Notes: generated by a model not told the origin, from the sequence alone. A DNA stretch of 64,000 bases from Chthonomonas sp. UBA1950 (GCA_002336105.1 DDEQ01000044.1:70896-134895), one strand, 5' to 3'; counted from the first letter of the stretch, positions 8,504-17,569 are shown. Made by a program: numbers and translations.

Positions 8504-9415
8504 ATGCCTCGGGTTTCGATATTATTGACCTGCTACAACCACATCAAATATCTGCCGTCCGCTCTTGATGGAGTTCGCAATCAGACTTTCTCTGATTACG
8601 AAGTGATTGCACTGGACGACGGATCAACCGATGGGTCGCGTGAGTGGCTGGCGGATCAAAAAGGCGTTCGGGTCATTCTGAATCAGAAGAATCTCGGCAC
8701 CTACGGCACACTGAATGAAGGGCTAAACCATGCCTCGGGCGAGTTGATTGCTGTGCTCAATGACGACGATGTTTGGATGCCTCAAAAGTTGCAAAAGCAG
8801 GTTGAGCTACTCGACGCACACCCAAAGGTAGGCTTAGTCCATACAGCTGGACATTTCATCAACGGGGAAAGTGAAAAAACAGAAGGCAATCCCCTTGGGT
8901 TTGCGTTTCCCACTTTCGAGACAGGAGATATCTTGCTTGGTCTCGTCTATGAAAACAAAATCATCGCGAGTGCGGCGTTGGCTCGGCGCGAGTGCTTTGA
9001 CGAGTTGGGAGGTTTCAACCCACTCTACTTTGGGTCGGGCGACTGGGAAATGTGGTTCCGAATTGCTGAGCAATGGCATGTCGGCTTTGTGGAAGAGCCT
9101 TCGACGCTTTATCGGGTCCACGGCACCAACGCGAGTCATAAACTCGAACGGATCTGGCGCGATGATGAAATGCTTCGCGAGTGGATTGCAGATCGACTTC
9201 CCGAGCATGAATCACGCTTTGAACCAGCCGAATTCAAACGTGCTCTAGCGTTCAATCAGGCCGCGCTAGGGACTGTAAAGACCTTGAACGGCAATCCGGT
9301 CGGGGGAAGGCAAGCGTACAAGCAGTCGATAAAACTAAACCCAGGTCGATGGAAGACCTGGGCTAGGTATGGGGCAACGTATTTGCCCCAGAATACTTTT
9401 CGCAAGCTTCTTTAA
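8504..9415 (+). CDS. Family 2 glycosyltransferase
   Basis: This 303-residue GT-A enzyme starts MPRVSILLTCYNHIKYLPSA, followed by the nucleotide-binding DDGSTDGSREWL (about 39-50) and the DxD-like NDDDVW (about 86-91). GGFNPLYFGSGDWEMWFRIA (about 170-190) is the acceptor/base region common to GT2 enzymes. It transfers a sugar from an NDP-sugar to an unknown acceptor, probably an envelope or exopolysaccharide glycan. The C-terminal 60 residues contain a TPR-like helix (AALGTVKTLNGNPVGGRQAY). Its stop overlaps the stop of the convergent lipoprotein gene. The gene appears to be monocistronic. Confidence 0.9.
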   Translation: MPRVSILLTCYNHIKYLPSALDGVRNQTFSDYEVIALDDGSTDGSREWLADQKGVRVILNQKNLGTYGTLNEGLNHASGELIAVLNDDDVWMPQKLQKQVELLDAHPKVGLVHTAGHFINGESEKTEGNPLGFAFPTFETGDILLGLVYENKIIASAALARRECFDELGGFNPLYFGSGDWEMWFRIAEQWHVGFVEEPSTLYRVHGTNASHKLERIWRDDEMLREWIADRLPEHESRFEPAEFKRALAFNQAALGTVKTLNGNPVGGRQAYKQSIKLNPGRWKTWARYGATYLPQNTFRKLL

Positions 9416-10101
9416 TTGAGGTCGCCAAGCACGTAAAGGTTTGCGCCGGTACCGGAGGATTCGTCCGATATCACGATTGTCCGAACGGCCTTATCGGCGA
9501 GGCTAAGCGTGTTCAGGTCTGCCAGAACGCTTGCTTTGCTTCCAGCGGGGGTGATCCGAATCCTCTTTGATCCTGCGGTGTAAATGGACGCGCTCGAAAG
9601 GCTGCCGTACGAAAGCGAACTGTAGGTTGCAGTTGCCGACGACAAAGCAGTGGAAGCATCTGTCACATAAACATCGACGGAGCCGTTGGTCGGAGTCGCG
9701 TTGAAGAAACGAACTCGAGCTGTTCCCGTGGAAGGAGCGGAAGCATCGTCTGTAATTGCCCAAACAACAGGGGGATGGGTGTCGCTTCCTTTTTGACCTC
9801 CGATTATGAATGTGTAGTTGCTTGATGCCGAAACCGTCACTCCGTCCGAGTAGAATACGGCGGAGTTTGAGGTGTCAGTAATCTGGATCACATCAAGCAA
9901 GCTCGTATACTGCGACGTATAGTCTGTTACTGCCCCAGGCGCAAGGCCGGAGGATAAAGAGCCTGCTCCTGTCAGTACCGAAAAAGTCTTTCCTGGAACA
10001 GTGTTCAACGCTCTTACATTTAGTGTTGTCAGAGCTTGACCATCGCCGCCACACCCTACAAGAAATAGCACCGCAGCAGCAAGCGCGCAGATTAGTTTCA
10101 T
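9412..10101 (-). CDS. DUF4397-type lipoprotein
   Basis: The start at 10101 gives MKLICALAAAVLFLVGCGGD, a lipoprotein signal with Cys17; the longer frame up to 10197 adds 32 residues with no signal-like character. The mature protein consists of beta-rich repeats with the DUF4397 look: TLNVRALNTVPGKTFSVLTG, SSNYTFIIGGQKGSD, then ARVRFFNATPTNGSVDVYVT in a second copy. DUF4397 proteins are secreted or anchored beta-sandwich proteins of unknown function. The gene is convergent with the glycosyltransferase (4-bp overlap of stops) and divergent from the membrane protein to its right. Confidence 0.83.
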   Translation of the reverse strand: MKLICALAAAVLFLVGCGGDGQALTTLNVRALNTVPGKTFSVLTGAGSLSSGLAPGAVTDYTSQYTSLLDVIQITDTSNSAVFYSDGVTVSASSNYTFIIGGQKGSDTHPPVVWAITDDASAPSTGTARVRFFNATPTNGSVDVYVTDASTALSSATATYSSLSYGSLSSASIYTAGSKRIRITPAGSKASVLADLNTLSLADKAVRTIVISDESSGTGANLYVLGDLN

Positions 10102-10125
10102 ATCAATAAGGATGACAGGAACGCG

Positions 10126-11037
10126 TTGCTGATCGTTCAGCCTTATGATGAGTGCCTGATAAGAAACACTGAAAGGAGTCAAATAGCCATTTGGCAACAG
10201 TCGAAGCGAAGAAGGACGTGGCTCCTTTGCTGGTTCTTTCAGTCGATACTGCGTTCAGGGCTGATCGAGTTTTTCCTGATAGAAACTATCGTTGTGCTAG
10301 GTGCTCAACTATTCTCGATCCTTCCTTTGGTTGGATTTGTGATTTTACGCCTGGTGGTGCCGCGAATCCGCCCACCGCAGGTAGCCCTAGCTCTCGAACA
10401 TATTCCATCGCCGACACCGCAATTCGTGACAGAACTCGCTTTCTTTTGGCAGGGCGTTGAAGGAACTAGGCGTTGTCGACGGTTAGATGCTTTTTGGGGG
10501 CTGGAGACGAGTTTTTCCGTTCGCCATGGAGATGTCTATGTGTTTAACAAACCCATCAGTGGTTCTACACTCTGGTTTAACTACTACTCAAAGGTCGGCC
10601 TCATCAAAGTAAGGTTTGCCGTCCTTGGTAGTCCGCCTAGGGAAAGTGAGATTGCTCAAACCAGAAAAGACCTCCGCCGCTTTCAGAAGCACTTGTTGAA
10701 GTACGCTAAAGTGCCGATGTTTGAGTCGGAACTAACCCAATGGACGAGAGCACAAAAGCCTGAGGGAATCTTCGTTCTTCCGCCGATTATTCCTAATGCG
10801 ATCGGCATCATGAAGTTAGGGTTGTGGCGCGTAGTTCTCTGCGTCGCCGGCCCGCTATTTGGCTGGTTGACTTATAGCTTTTTGGTAACCGGCAAGGGCT
10901 TGACCTACCTGTTCCTGGCTGTCACATTGGTTGCATACTCAGGTTATCAAGTCGTAAGAACTCGAAAAGTGTTCGCAACGATGAGGAAAGCTGGGAACCA
11001 GCTACCGCCTAATCAGGCTAATCCTTTGCAGGAATAG
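10126..11037 (+). CDS. Membrane protein of unknown function, start uncertain
   Basis: The frame encodes an N-terminal basic/aromatic stretch, a long hydrophobic segment at about 45-78 (IETIVVLGAQLFSILPLVGF), a soluble domain (about 85-225, with TELAFFWQGVEGTRRCRRLD and KVGLIKVRFAVLGSPPRESE), and two C-terminal membrane helices (WRVVLCVAGPLFGWLTYSFL; TYLFLAVTLVAYSGYQVV). No family is recognised. The start is unclear. TTG 10126 has no good ribosome site. The strong GAAAGGAG at 10171-10178 precedes an in-frame ATT at 10189 and an out-of-frame TTG at 10191. The true start may be the ATT, or the region may carry a frameshift. The 3' end overlaps the convergent SMP-30 gene by 20 bp. Confidence 0.68.
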   Translation: MLIVQPYDECLIRNTERSQIAIWQQSKRRRTWLLCWFFQSILRSGLIEFFLIETIVVLGAQLFSILPLVGFVILRLVVPRIRPPQVALALEHIPSPTPQFVTELAFFWQGVEGTRRCRRLDAFWGLETSFSVRHGDVYVFNKPISGSTLWFNYYSKVGLIKVRFAVLGSPPRESEIAQTRKDLRRFQKHLLKYAKVPMFESELTQWTRAQKPEGIFVLPPIIPNAIGIMKLGLWRVVLCVAGPLFGWLTYSFLVTGKGLTYLFLAVTLVAYSGYQVVRTRKVFATMRKAGNQLPPNQANPLQE

Positions 11038-11911
11038 ACCGCGAAGCGCCACGAACATTCATCTGCAAGCCGTAAACCCGCGTGCTCGCGGTGATAAAAA
11101 GCATCTTGTGATCCTTCCCCGCAAAGGTTATGTTTGCAGTCCAAGGTTCTTTGATGTCGATATGCAAAATCTTCTCGCCTGTCTTCGAAAAAACATGCAC
11201 GCCTTGCCCCGTGATGTAGAGGTTGCCCTGCTCGTCGAGTGTCATTCCGTCAGAGCCCATCGAGCAGTGGAGCGTTTTGTTCGACAGTGTGCCGTCCTTC
11301 TCGATGCTGTACCGAAAGGTTTGTCCGCCACGGATGTCTGCGACGTACAGTGTCTTGCCGTCTGGAGTTCCAATGATTCCGTTTGGTTTCACCAAGTCGG
11401 TAGCAACGGGTTTGAGCACTTTATGATCTGCCGAAAGAAAGAACACGTAATGTCCGGGTTGCTGAATAGCAGGATCCCGCTTCCAGTAGTTTCTTTCATA
11501 GAGCGGATCGGTGAAGTACATGCCGCCATCTGGCCGTATCCAAACGTCGTTGGGGCCATTCAGCAGCTTTCCTTCAAAATCTTTGACAAGCACCTGATGT
11601 GACTTGTCTGGTGCAATCGCCCAAAGCTGATTATTATCATCCGCGCAGGAAATGATGTTGCCGTGATGGTCAAACCGCATTCCGTTGGAGCGACCGCAGG
11701 GCTTCATCCATTCGGTAACGGCGCCATCGACAGACCATTTCATGATCCGATCATTCGGCTGATCGGTGAAATAGACGTTTCCGCGATCGTCAGCGGCTGG
11801 TCCTTCGGTAAATGTGTATCCTTCGCCCAGAACCTTAAGTTCGGCTCCCGGAGCGATGAGATCGGCTCCGGCTCCGGCGATGAATGCAACGAATGGCCAG
11901 ATCATTTCCAC
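11018..11911 (-). CDS. SMP-30/gluconolactonase family protein, probably exported
   Basis: This 297-residue protein starts with a hydrophobic leader (MEMIWPFVAFIAGAGADLIA), then the six-bladed propeller of the SMP-30/gluconolactonase/LRE family: FTEGPAADDRGNVYFTDQPN (metal-ligand Glu), PCGRSNGMRFDHHGNI, LLNGPNDVWIRPDGGMYFTD (conserved Asn-Asp) and SDGMTLDEQGNLYITG. Such enzymes hydrolyse sugar lactones with a divalent metal. The leader suggests periplasmic action. It lies 6 bp downstream of the nitronate monooxygenase gene on the same strand, so the two are probably co-transcribed, though a common pathway is not obvious. Confidence 0.9.
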   Translation of the reverse strand: MEMIWPFVAFIAGAGADLIAPGAELKVLGEGYTFTEGPAADDRGNVYFTDQPNDRIMKWSVDGAVTEWMKPCGRSNGMRFDHHGNIISCADDNNQLWAIAPDKSHQVLVKDFEGKLLNGPNDVWIRPDGGMYFTDPLYERNYWKRDPAIQQPGHYVFFLSADHKVLKPVATDLVKPNGIIGTPDGKTLYVADIRGGQTFRYSIEKDGTLSNKTLHCSMGSDGMTLDEQGNLYITGQGVHVFSKTGEKILHIDIKEPWTANITFAGKDHKMLFITASTRVYGLQMNVRGASRSIPAKD

Positions 11912-11917
11912 TTCCTG

Positions 11918-13375
11918 TTAGACCCCAGCGACCACACCAGCGAGGAGAGTATCGATGACATCCTTTGCGGTGTAGCTATCTTTACCGGGTTTCAAGAACT
12001 TTGCTACATGCGCAGCTTCATCCCCTGCGGTCAGAAGCGGAGGTTCTTCATAGGTTCCTTTTTGGTTCTGACCGAGGCCGACGGTTGCCATGAGACCATT
12101 GCAGACACACTTACGCCCAACCGTGTCTTCAATGTTTCCGCCTTTGCGGACGTAATCCTCGACCGGCTCAGCAGGACAACGGTAGCCAACGCTTCCGTCT
12201 TCCTTCATGTAGCTTGTTCGAAGGTAGCCAAGGTCGCAAATGCGTTTTCGAGCCTGATAAACTTCCTCATCAGCTGCGGTTTGGCTCATGCGGAGAACTT
12301 TAAATGGGAAACCAGTTGGCGAAGCAAGCGGGTCTGTGTGAACCGTTAGTTCACCTCTTTTACTCATTTCCAGAACGCGCTTCTTTAGGTCAGCACGAAT
12401 GCCGCTCTCTTCGCAGAATGCGAAAGCTGTGCCAACTTGAATGCCAGCCGCACCATGGTTGAGAGCCTCCTGAAGCTTGTTCTCATCGCCGTATCCGCCC
12501 GCAAGCCAGAAAGGCAGCCCGAGTTCGCGAATCTGCTCTAAGTCCGGAACGTCTCGCGGGCCATAAATGGGTTGCCCGGTTTCGTCCAACTGCATATGAC
12601 CACGTGGCGGCGCATTGTGTCCGCCAGCGGTTGGGCCTTCAACAACAAATCCTTGAGTGCCTCCAACTCGGCGAGCAAACTGAATGGCAAGCGTTGCCGA
12701 AGAAATGATCGCAAGGAAGTTCGGGCGCTTTAAGGTTGGGAAGGGAATTGAACTCAGGAACTGTCGTGGATCAAACGACATTTTGTGGTCGGTGTCCTTT
12801 GCTTCGTGAACATCCAACTTGAGCTCTGCGACTTCGCCGTTGCTCAGTCGGTCGAGAATTCCCGGGACATGACGAGGGATACCTGCTCCCATGAGCACGT
12901 AGTCAACACCGGCGAGAACAGCACCAAACAAAGAATGAACAGTTGGGAGCTGAATTTTCTCAAGCAGATTAATGCCGACTGGTCCACTGTGGCCGTGCTT
13001 AGCAAGCCAAACTTCAACGAAGTTTGCAGCGACCGTCAACTCGGTCAAAGCTTCTGGCGGTTCTTGCGAATACACGGGGCGAGACTTATAGCCCTTGTTT
13101 GCTTCTTTGCCGTCTTCGACAAAATAGCGATCAAGAATGCGTTTAGCAACATCTTTTAGCGGGAAATGATCAAGAGCTTGACGTACGTAGCCTCCCGGAT
13201 CACCGTCCTGTAATCGACGGGCAAGAACAACATCAAGTGCTGTCCCAGAAACAACTCCGAGTTGGCCCGCAAGTGAGACGGCTCTTGCAAGTCGCCAGTC
13301 GCTAACGGCGACACCCATGCCGCCCTGAATGATGCGTGGTTCCACTAGACGTATAGGATAGCCGTTTTGGCACAT
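11918..13375 (-). CDS. Nitronate monooxygenase (2-nitropropane dioxygenase-like, FMN)
   Basis: The protein (485 residues from Met at 13375, 499 if started at 13417) is a TIM-barrel FMN oxidoreductase. Visible motifs are PRIIQGGMGVAVSDWRLARA near the N-terminus, VEGPTAGGHNAPPRG (flavin-site glycines and the family His), GLPFWLAGGYG, and AAGIQVGTAFAFCEESGI (phosphate binding). It is longer than the classical 330-residue enzyme; a C-terminal section with several Cys (YRCPAEPVEDYVRKGGNIED, GRKCVCNGLM) marks the long subfamily. It probably detoxifies alkyl nitronates or acts as an enoyl-reductase-like flavoenzyme. I prefer 13375 because MCQNGYPIRLVEPRIIQ is a natural N-terminus. The divergent GH20 gene starts 48 bp away. 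Confidence 0.86.
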   Translation of the reverse strand: MCQNGYPIRLVEPRIIQGGMGVAVSDWRLARAVSLAGQLGVVSGTALDVVLARRLQDGDPGGYVRQALDHFPLKDVAKRILDRYFVEDGKEANKGYKSRPVYSQEPPEALTELTVAANFVEVWLAKHGHSGPVGINLLEKIQLPTVHSLFGAVLAGVDYVLMGAGIPRHVPGILDRLSNGEVAELKLDVHEAKDTDHKMSFDPRQFLSSIPFPTLKRPNFLAIISSATLAIQFARRVGGTQGFVVEGPTAGGHNAPPRGHMQLDETGQPIYGPRDVPDLEQIRELGLPFWLAGGYGDENKLQEALNHGAAGIQVGTAFAFCEESGIRADLKKRVLEMSKRGELTVHTDPLASPTGFPFKVLRMSQTAADEEVYQARKRICDLGYLRTSYMKEDGSVGYRCPAEPVEDYVRKGGNIEDTVGRKCVCNGLMATVGLGQNQKGTYEEPPLLTAGDEAAHVAKFLKPGKDSYTAKDVIDTLLAGVVAGV

Positions 13376-13423
13376 TTCAAACTGCGCACACGGCCTTCTG
13401 ATGGGCATAATGTGCAAAGGACG

Positions 13424-14452
13424 ATGAAGTTCATTGGAATTCTCTTTGTATTGTTAGCTTCTACGTTAGGCTACTGTCGTTCAGATAACTGGTCAAAGGA
13501 GTGGAATCGCCGACATCCAACCTGGCTTGGTATTCACGTTATCGTAACCACTTCTACGGGACTGAAGGAATTACAGTCTCAACTTCCCGCGTTGGCGAAA
13601 TCTGGAGTCAATAGTCTGGTGCTTGAGGTGGATTTCGGATTTCAATTCAAGAGTAGGCCGGAGTTGGCTTCACCAACCGGTATTTCTTATGACGATGCTC
13701 GGTCCTTTTCCGATTCTTGTCGAGAGAACGATATACGAATCATTCCGCAAATTAACTGTCTTGGGCACCAATCTTGGCAAAAGGTCACTGGCACCTTGCT
13801 CATAAAACATCCCGAGTTAGATGAAACTCCGGGGCAGTATCCCGATAACGAGGGAATCTATTGTCGAAGTTGGTGTCCAAATCATCCCGATTTAGCAAGT
13901 GTCATTTTCCCGGTGATTGATGAACTCACCGACGCATTTCGCGCTGACGCTTTTCACGTGGGGATGGACGAGGTTTTTATCATAGCCTCTGAGTTTTGTC
14001 CTCGATGCAAAGGGCAAGATCCCGCAAAGGTGTTTGCCAAATCCGTCAACGACTTTCACAAACACATCGTCGAGAAGAGAAAACTCGAAATGTTCATGTG
14101 GGGCGATCGATTGCTTGATGGCAAAGTAACCGGTTATGGATCTTGGGAGGCAAGCGAGAATGGCACACAAACCGCCATTGATCTCATTCCTAAAGATATT
14201 GTTATCTGCGATTGGCACTACGAGCATAGATCGAGCTATCCCTCTCTCGACATTTTCGAAGGCAAGGGATTTCGAGTATGGCCTTCGAGTTGGAAAGATC
14301 CAGACGCTGCTGACCTGTTTGCACTCAAAGGATCAATCAGAAAGGGACAGACAGTGGGACATTTGGTCACGACTTGGTATGCGGTAGGCATGTCGGAATT
14401 GCCGACTTGGGAGCCGTTAGTGAAAGCATTCAGTCGTTGGAAGGCAAAGTAG
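13424..14452 (+). CDS. Secreted glycoside hydrolase, GH20 (hexosaminidase)-like
   Basis: The start at ATG 13424 gives a signal peptide (MKFIGILFVLLASTLGYCRS); the longer frame from 13367 would bury it. The catalytic TIM-barrel core reads HPTWLGIHVI, then FHVGMDEVF with the Asp182-Glu183 pair that, in GH20, positions the substrate acetamido group and donates the proton. The usual second Gly of HxGGDE is Met. YWxxW-like parts are replaced by FMWGDRLL and VICDWHYE. At 342 residues it lacks the N-terminal GH20b domain and is a minimal catalytic unit. It probably releases terminal GlcNAc or GalNAc-like residues outside the cytoplasm. The next gene starts 16 bp downstream. Confidence 0.8.
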   Translation: MKFIGILFVLLASTLGYCRSDNWSKEWNRRHPTWLGIHVIVTTSTGLKELQSQLPALAKSGVNSLVLEVDFGFQFKSRPELASPTGISYDDARSFSDSCRENDIRIIPQINCLGHQSWQKVTGTLLIKHPELDETPGQYPDNEGIYCRSWCPNHPDLASVIFPVIDELTDAFRADAFHVGMDEVFIIASEFCPRCKGQDPAKVFAKSVNDFHKHIVEKRKLEMFMWGDRLLDGKVTGYGSWEASENGTQTAIDLIPKDIVICDWHYEHRSSYPSLDIFEGKGFRVWPSSWKDPDAADLFALKGSIRKGQTVGHLVTTWYAVGMSELPTWEPLVKAFSRWKAK

Positions 14453-14468
14453 CCGGTATACCGGCGCT

Positions 14469-15428
14469 ATGGCTATCCAAATCGATAAGCGGGAGATTCT
14501 TCAACGAGTCGCGTCAGGAGAAAATGTAGGCTATACGCCAGCAGCGTTTTTCCTCCATTTTGATCCTGCTTGTCACAAGGGCCAAGCTGCGATAACGAAG
14601 CATCAAGAGTTCTTCTCTTATTCAGGGATGGACTTTGTGAAGATCCAGCTTGAGTTGCCCTGGCCGAAAGTCGAGGTTCAGCAACCCAAGGATTGGTACA
14701 ATCTGCCGCTGCTAGATCGCGACTTCTTTGCCCCCCAAGTTGAGGTTGTAAAAGGTCTCGTCACGGCTCTTGGGTCTAAGGCAATGGTTGTGCTGACACT
14801 GTATTCGCCTTTCATGGTTGCCTGCGAAATGGCTGGTGCTGCTGTGGTCGATCGCGATCTTTCTCGGGCTCCGGAGGATGCCGCCGTCGGAATTTCGAGA
14901 GCGACGCAGTCGCTAGAAATATTGGTCCAGGAGTGTATTGATGCAGGATTGGATGGCTTTTATCACTCCACGCAGGGGGCCGAAGTTCGCCGGCTGACCA
15001 GCATCGCTCCTTTTGATGCAATCGTTAAACCTCATGATCTAGCGCTCATGAGTGAGATTAACGAGAAATGTGCGTTCAACTTTCTGCATGTCTGCGACTA
15101 CCATCGTGGTACGGTTGGCGGTTACGCCTCGCTTGAACCATTCCTGGATTATCCTGGGCAGATTGTGAATTGTTCCACTGAATTCGAAGGCGGAAATCTG
15201 TCGCCTAAAGAGATCGCGGACACCTTTGGCCGAACCTTTATGGGGGGTATGAACCGGCTTGGCGCATTGGCGACTGGCACGACGGAGCAAGTCCGAACCG
15301 AGGCAGAAACGGTGCTTTCAGATGCACCGACTCCATTCATTTTGGGGGCTGACTGCACCGTCCCAGCGAACACTAACTGGGAGAATATAAAGACAGCGAT
15401 CGATGTTGCGCATAGCAAACTAGGGTAA
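14469..15428 (+). CDS. Uroporphyrinogen decarboxylase (URO-D) family protein
   Basis: The 319-residue protein follows the URO-D fold pattern: EILQRVASGENVGYTPAAFF at the N-terminus (RVxxGExVDRxP in the family), TLYSPFMVACEMAG (about 118-131), GLDGFYHSTQGAE and a C-terminal ILGADCTVPANTNWENIKTA that matches the substrate-entry end of the barrel. It lacks the arginine-rich N-terminal pattern of true HemE and resembles the methyltransferase and catabolic URO-D relatives found in carbohydrate loci of Planctomycetes and Armatimonadota. The substrate is unknown. It sits in a run of same-strand genes with the GH20-like hydrolase (16 bp upstream) and a secreted peptidase-like protein (18 bp downstream). 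Confidence 0.82.
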   Translation: MAIQIDKREILQRVASGENVGYTPAAFFLHFDPACHKGQAAITKHQEFFSYSGMDFVKIQLELPWPKVEVQQPKDWYNLPLLDRDFFAPQVEVVKGLVTALGSKAMVVLTLYSPFMVACEMAGAAVVDRDLSRAPEDAAVGISRATQSLEILVQECIDAGLDGFYHSTQGAEVRRLTSIAPFDAIVKPHDLALMSEINEKCAFNFLHVCDYHRGTVGGYASLEPFLDYPGQIVNCSTEFEGGNLSPKEIADTFGRTFMGGMNRLGALATGTTEQVRTEAETVLSDAPTPFILGADCTVPANTNWENIKTAIDVAHSKLG

Positions 15429-15446
15429 TCATCGTAAACTGATTGC

Positions 15447-16244
15447 GTGCTACCCGTTATCGTTTTTGCCGTTGCTATTACCAGTTCCGGGATTACAACA
15501 GGACCGAACGACCCGATTCTTGTTCCAGACGCAACGCTAAACCGAGGCGGCTTTTATAAGAAGCTGGTGTACATGCGAGGGCTGCCTATTGTCGCTTCCG
15601 AGAAGGTTGATGATAGGGCCTTGCGAACCATCGTCAGCACGTTTACTAAAATGCTCGCGAAAGTTCCAGACGCGCCTATTGAACTTCTGGTCAAGCAGGG
15701 AAGCTTTTATTCGATCATTGGGGCAACAGAAGGCCAGACCGATCTTCCTGAGTACGCCTACCTACGGAACGACCCTAACATGGACTGGAACAAGCGGGCT
15801 CGTGGGCTTGGCGGATTATCGGCCAGTGGTGGCGAAGAGAACATCCTCGAACTTCCTAATGACCGATACCATGGCGAAAGCATCTACATCCATGAGTTTG
15901 CCCATACACTCTTTGACTATGGATTTTCCAAAGTAGATTCGAGCCTCGTCAGCAAGCTTCAGAAGTGTTTCGACTCGGCGATCAAAGCCGGGAAATGGAA
16001 AGACACCTATGCCGCCACAAATCCAAGTGAGTATTGGGCCGAAGGCGTTCAGGACTACTTTGATTGCAACCGTAGCGCCGTTCCTGCGAACAAGATCCAT
16101 AACGAGATCTGCACTCGAGAGCAATTGAAAGAGTATGACCGAGACCTTTACAAACTCATAGATCGATTATTTGGTGGTGTGAAATGGCGCTACGAAGGGA
16201 AGTATCACTCTGTGAAGCCCGTGGTTCCAAAGACAAACTCCTAA
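15447..16244 (+). CDS. Secreted zinc metallopeptidase-like protein (HEFAH)
   Basis: This 265-residue protein begins at GTG with a hydrophobic leader (MLPVIVFAVAITSSGITT). The centre has the zincin motif HEFAH (His149-Glu150-His153) in YIHEFAHTLFDYG. Downstream, SEYWAEGVQDYFD offers Glu195 or Glu199 as the third metal ligand, as in gluzincins. This arrangement resembles the anthrax-lethal-factor-type (M34) and MtfA-like peptidases. A peptidase role outside the cytoplasm is likely, but the substrate is unknown. It closely follows the URO-D family gene and precedes an unknown secreted protein (36 bp gap). Confidence 0.75.
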   Translation: MLPVIVFAVAITSSGITTGPNDPILVPDATLNRGGFYKKLVYMRGLPIVASEKVDDRALRTIVSTFTKMLAKVPDAPIELLVKQGSFYSIIGATEGQTDLPEYAYLRNDPNMDWNKRARGLGGLSASGGEENILELPNDRYHGESIYIHEFAHTLFDYGFSKVDSSLVSKLQKCFDSAIKAGKWKDTYAATNPSEYWAEGVQDYFDCNRSAVPANKIHNEICTREQLKEYDRDLYKLIDRLFGGVKWRYEGKYHSVKPVVPKTNS

Positions 16245-16279
16245 TTGATCAGTGCGAAGCTTCTAGGGCAATATAAGAT

Positions 16280-17569
16280 ATGTTGCTCTGCCTAGCTCTC
16301 AGCTTTGAGTCGATGAGGTTCATCGATAACGGCCAACTCAAACTCGGAGTTGACCTGGATAAAGGCGGCGCCATTACCTTTCTTGCGCCGTCAAAGGGGC
16401 CGAATATGGTCAATGATTTTGATCTGGGGCGTCAGATTCAGATGTCCTACTATTCGGGGCCAACGCCATTCGAACCAAACGGAAAGAAGCCAAACAAGTT
16501 CTGGGCTGGCCTCGGGTGGAACCCAATACAATCCGGTGACGTTTTCGAGAACCACTCTGAAATTCTTGCGTTCGAGCAAACGAAGAACTCCATTTATGTA
16601 AAGTGCATTCCAATGCATTGGCCGCTAGAGAATGTTCCCGGCGAATGCACGTTCGAATCATGGATTAAGCTGGCGGAGGATACGGTTGAGCTAAAGCAAA
16701 GAATGAGTAACAACCGACCAGATCTTACGCAATACGGAGGGCATCCACAAGAACTCCCAGCGGTCTACACCAACGCGCCGTGGCATAAGCTCATGACCTA
16801 CACAGGTGACAAACCGTTTACAGATGACAAGTTAACGGAAATTCCCAAACACGATTGGGGAAAAGACGGACCGTGGACATCGTTTTACACAAGCGAGTCA
16901 TGGGCGGCATTGGTTGATGATAACGATTTCGGTTTGGGGGTTTGGGCACCAGATACCTATACGATCTCCGGTGGCTTCTTTGGTACACCAAGAGTAGGAG
17001 GCTCTCATGATTCACCAACGGGTTATCTATCTCCGAACCGGATCGAGATTCTTGACCACAACATTGTTTACGACAGCCGATGCACGCTGATTGTCGGCAA
17101 GCTCGATAGAATCCGAGCGTATGTCAAGGCGCATAGCGGCACTCCTAAACCAGCTAAATGGACGTTCAAGCATGATCGGCTTCACTGGTCATATCAGAAC
17201 TTGTCGGACAAGGGTTGGCCGATCCAGGGATTCCTCGACCTGAGCCTCAATCGTGCCGATCCGCAGCTTTTGTCGCCAGCCGGATTCTGGCCTTCATCAC
17301 AGGCTAAGCACCTCAAAATCGACGCCTCAGCTATCTCGGGTGAACCCAAACTTCAGGTTTTTTGGTCGCGACTCGACGCTAAAGGCTTTGAAGAAAAACG
17401 GTCGCTCACGTTTCCTTACATTGCTGATGGCAAGCGAAGAGTTTACGACTTTGACCTCGGAAAGAACTCGGAGCTGAGCGGAGTGCTGACTCAAATTCGA
17501 ATCGACCCAGTTCCAGGCGGTAAAGCAGGCGACCAAATGAAGATTTGGTCCATCCAGCTAACTCGATAG
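16280..17569 (+). CDS. Secreted protein of unknown function, possible sugar-binding beta-sandwich
   Basis: The 429-residue protein starts MLLCLALSFESMRFIDNGQL, a short leader followed by a pattern resembling galactose-mutarotase-like domains (LKLGVDLDKGGAITFLAPSK). Aromatic-rich strands follow (FWAGLGWNPIQSGDV; SFYTSESWAALVDDNDFGLG; GVWAPDTYTISGG), and C-terminal beta segments end FDLGKNSELSGVLTQIRIDP. I recognise the style from hypothetical proteins of Planctomycetes and Armatimonadota that accompany glycoside hydrolases, but I cannot name a family with confidence. It probably belongs to the same transcript as the three genes to its left. Its end overlaps the convergent kinase-like gene by 12 bp. 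Confidence 0.7.
   Translation: MLLCLALSFESMRFIDNGQLKLGVDLDKGGAITFLAPSKGPNMVNDFDLGRQIQMSYYSGPTPFEPNGKKPNKFWAGLGWNPIQSGDVFENHSEILAFEQTKNSIYVKCIPMHWPLENVPGECTFESWIKLAEDTVELKQRMSNNRPDLTQYGGHPQELPAVYTNAPWHKLMTYTGDKPFTDDKLTEIPKHDWGKDGPWTSFYTSESWAALVDDNDFGLGVWAPDTYTISGGFFGTPRVGGSHDSPTGYLSPNRIEILDHNIVYDSRCTLIVGKLDRIRAYVKAHSGTPKPAKWTFKHDRLHWSYQNLSDKGWPIQGFLDLSLNRADPQLLSPAGFWPSSQAKHLKIDASAISGEPKLQVFWSRLDAKGFEEKRSLTFPYIADGKRRVYDFDLGKNSELSGVLTQIRIDPVPGGKAGDQMKIWSIQLTR

Noticed and set aside
10191..10460. 89-codon frame beginning at TTG 10191 with a good ribosome site
   Set aside because: The product is low in hydrophobic structure and shows no domain, while the overlapping frame encodes clear membrane helices. 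It is kept only as a note on start choice.
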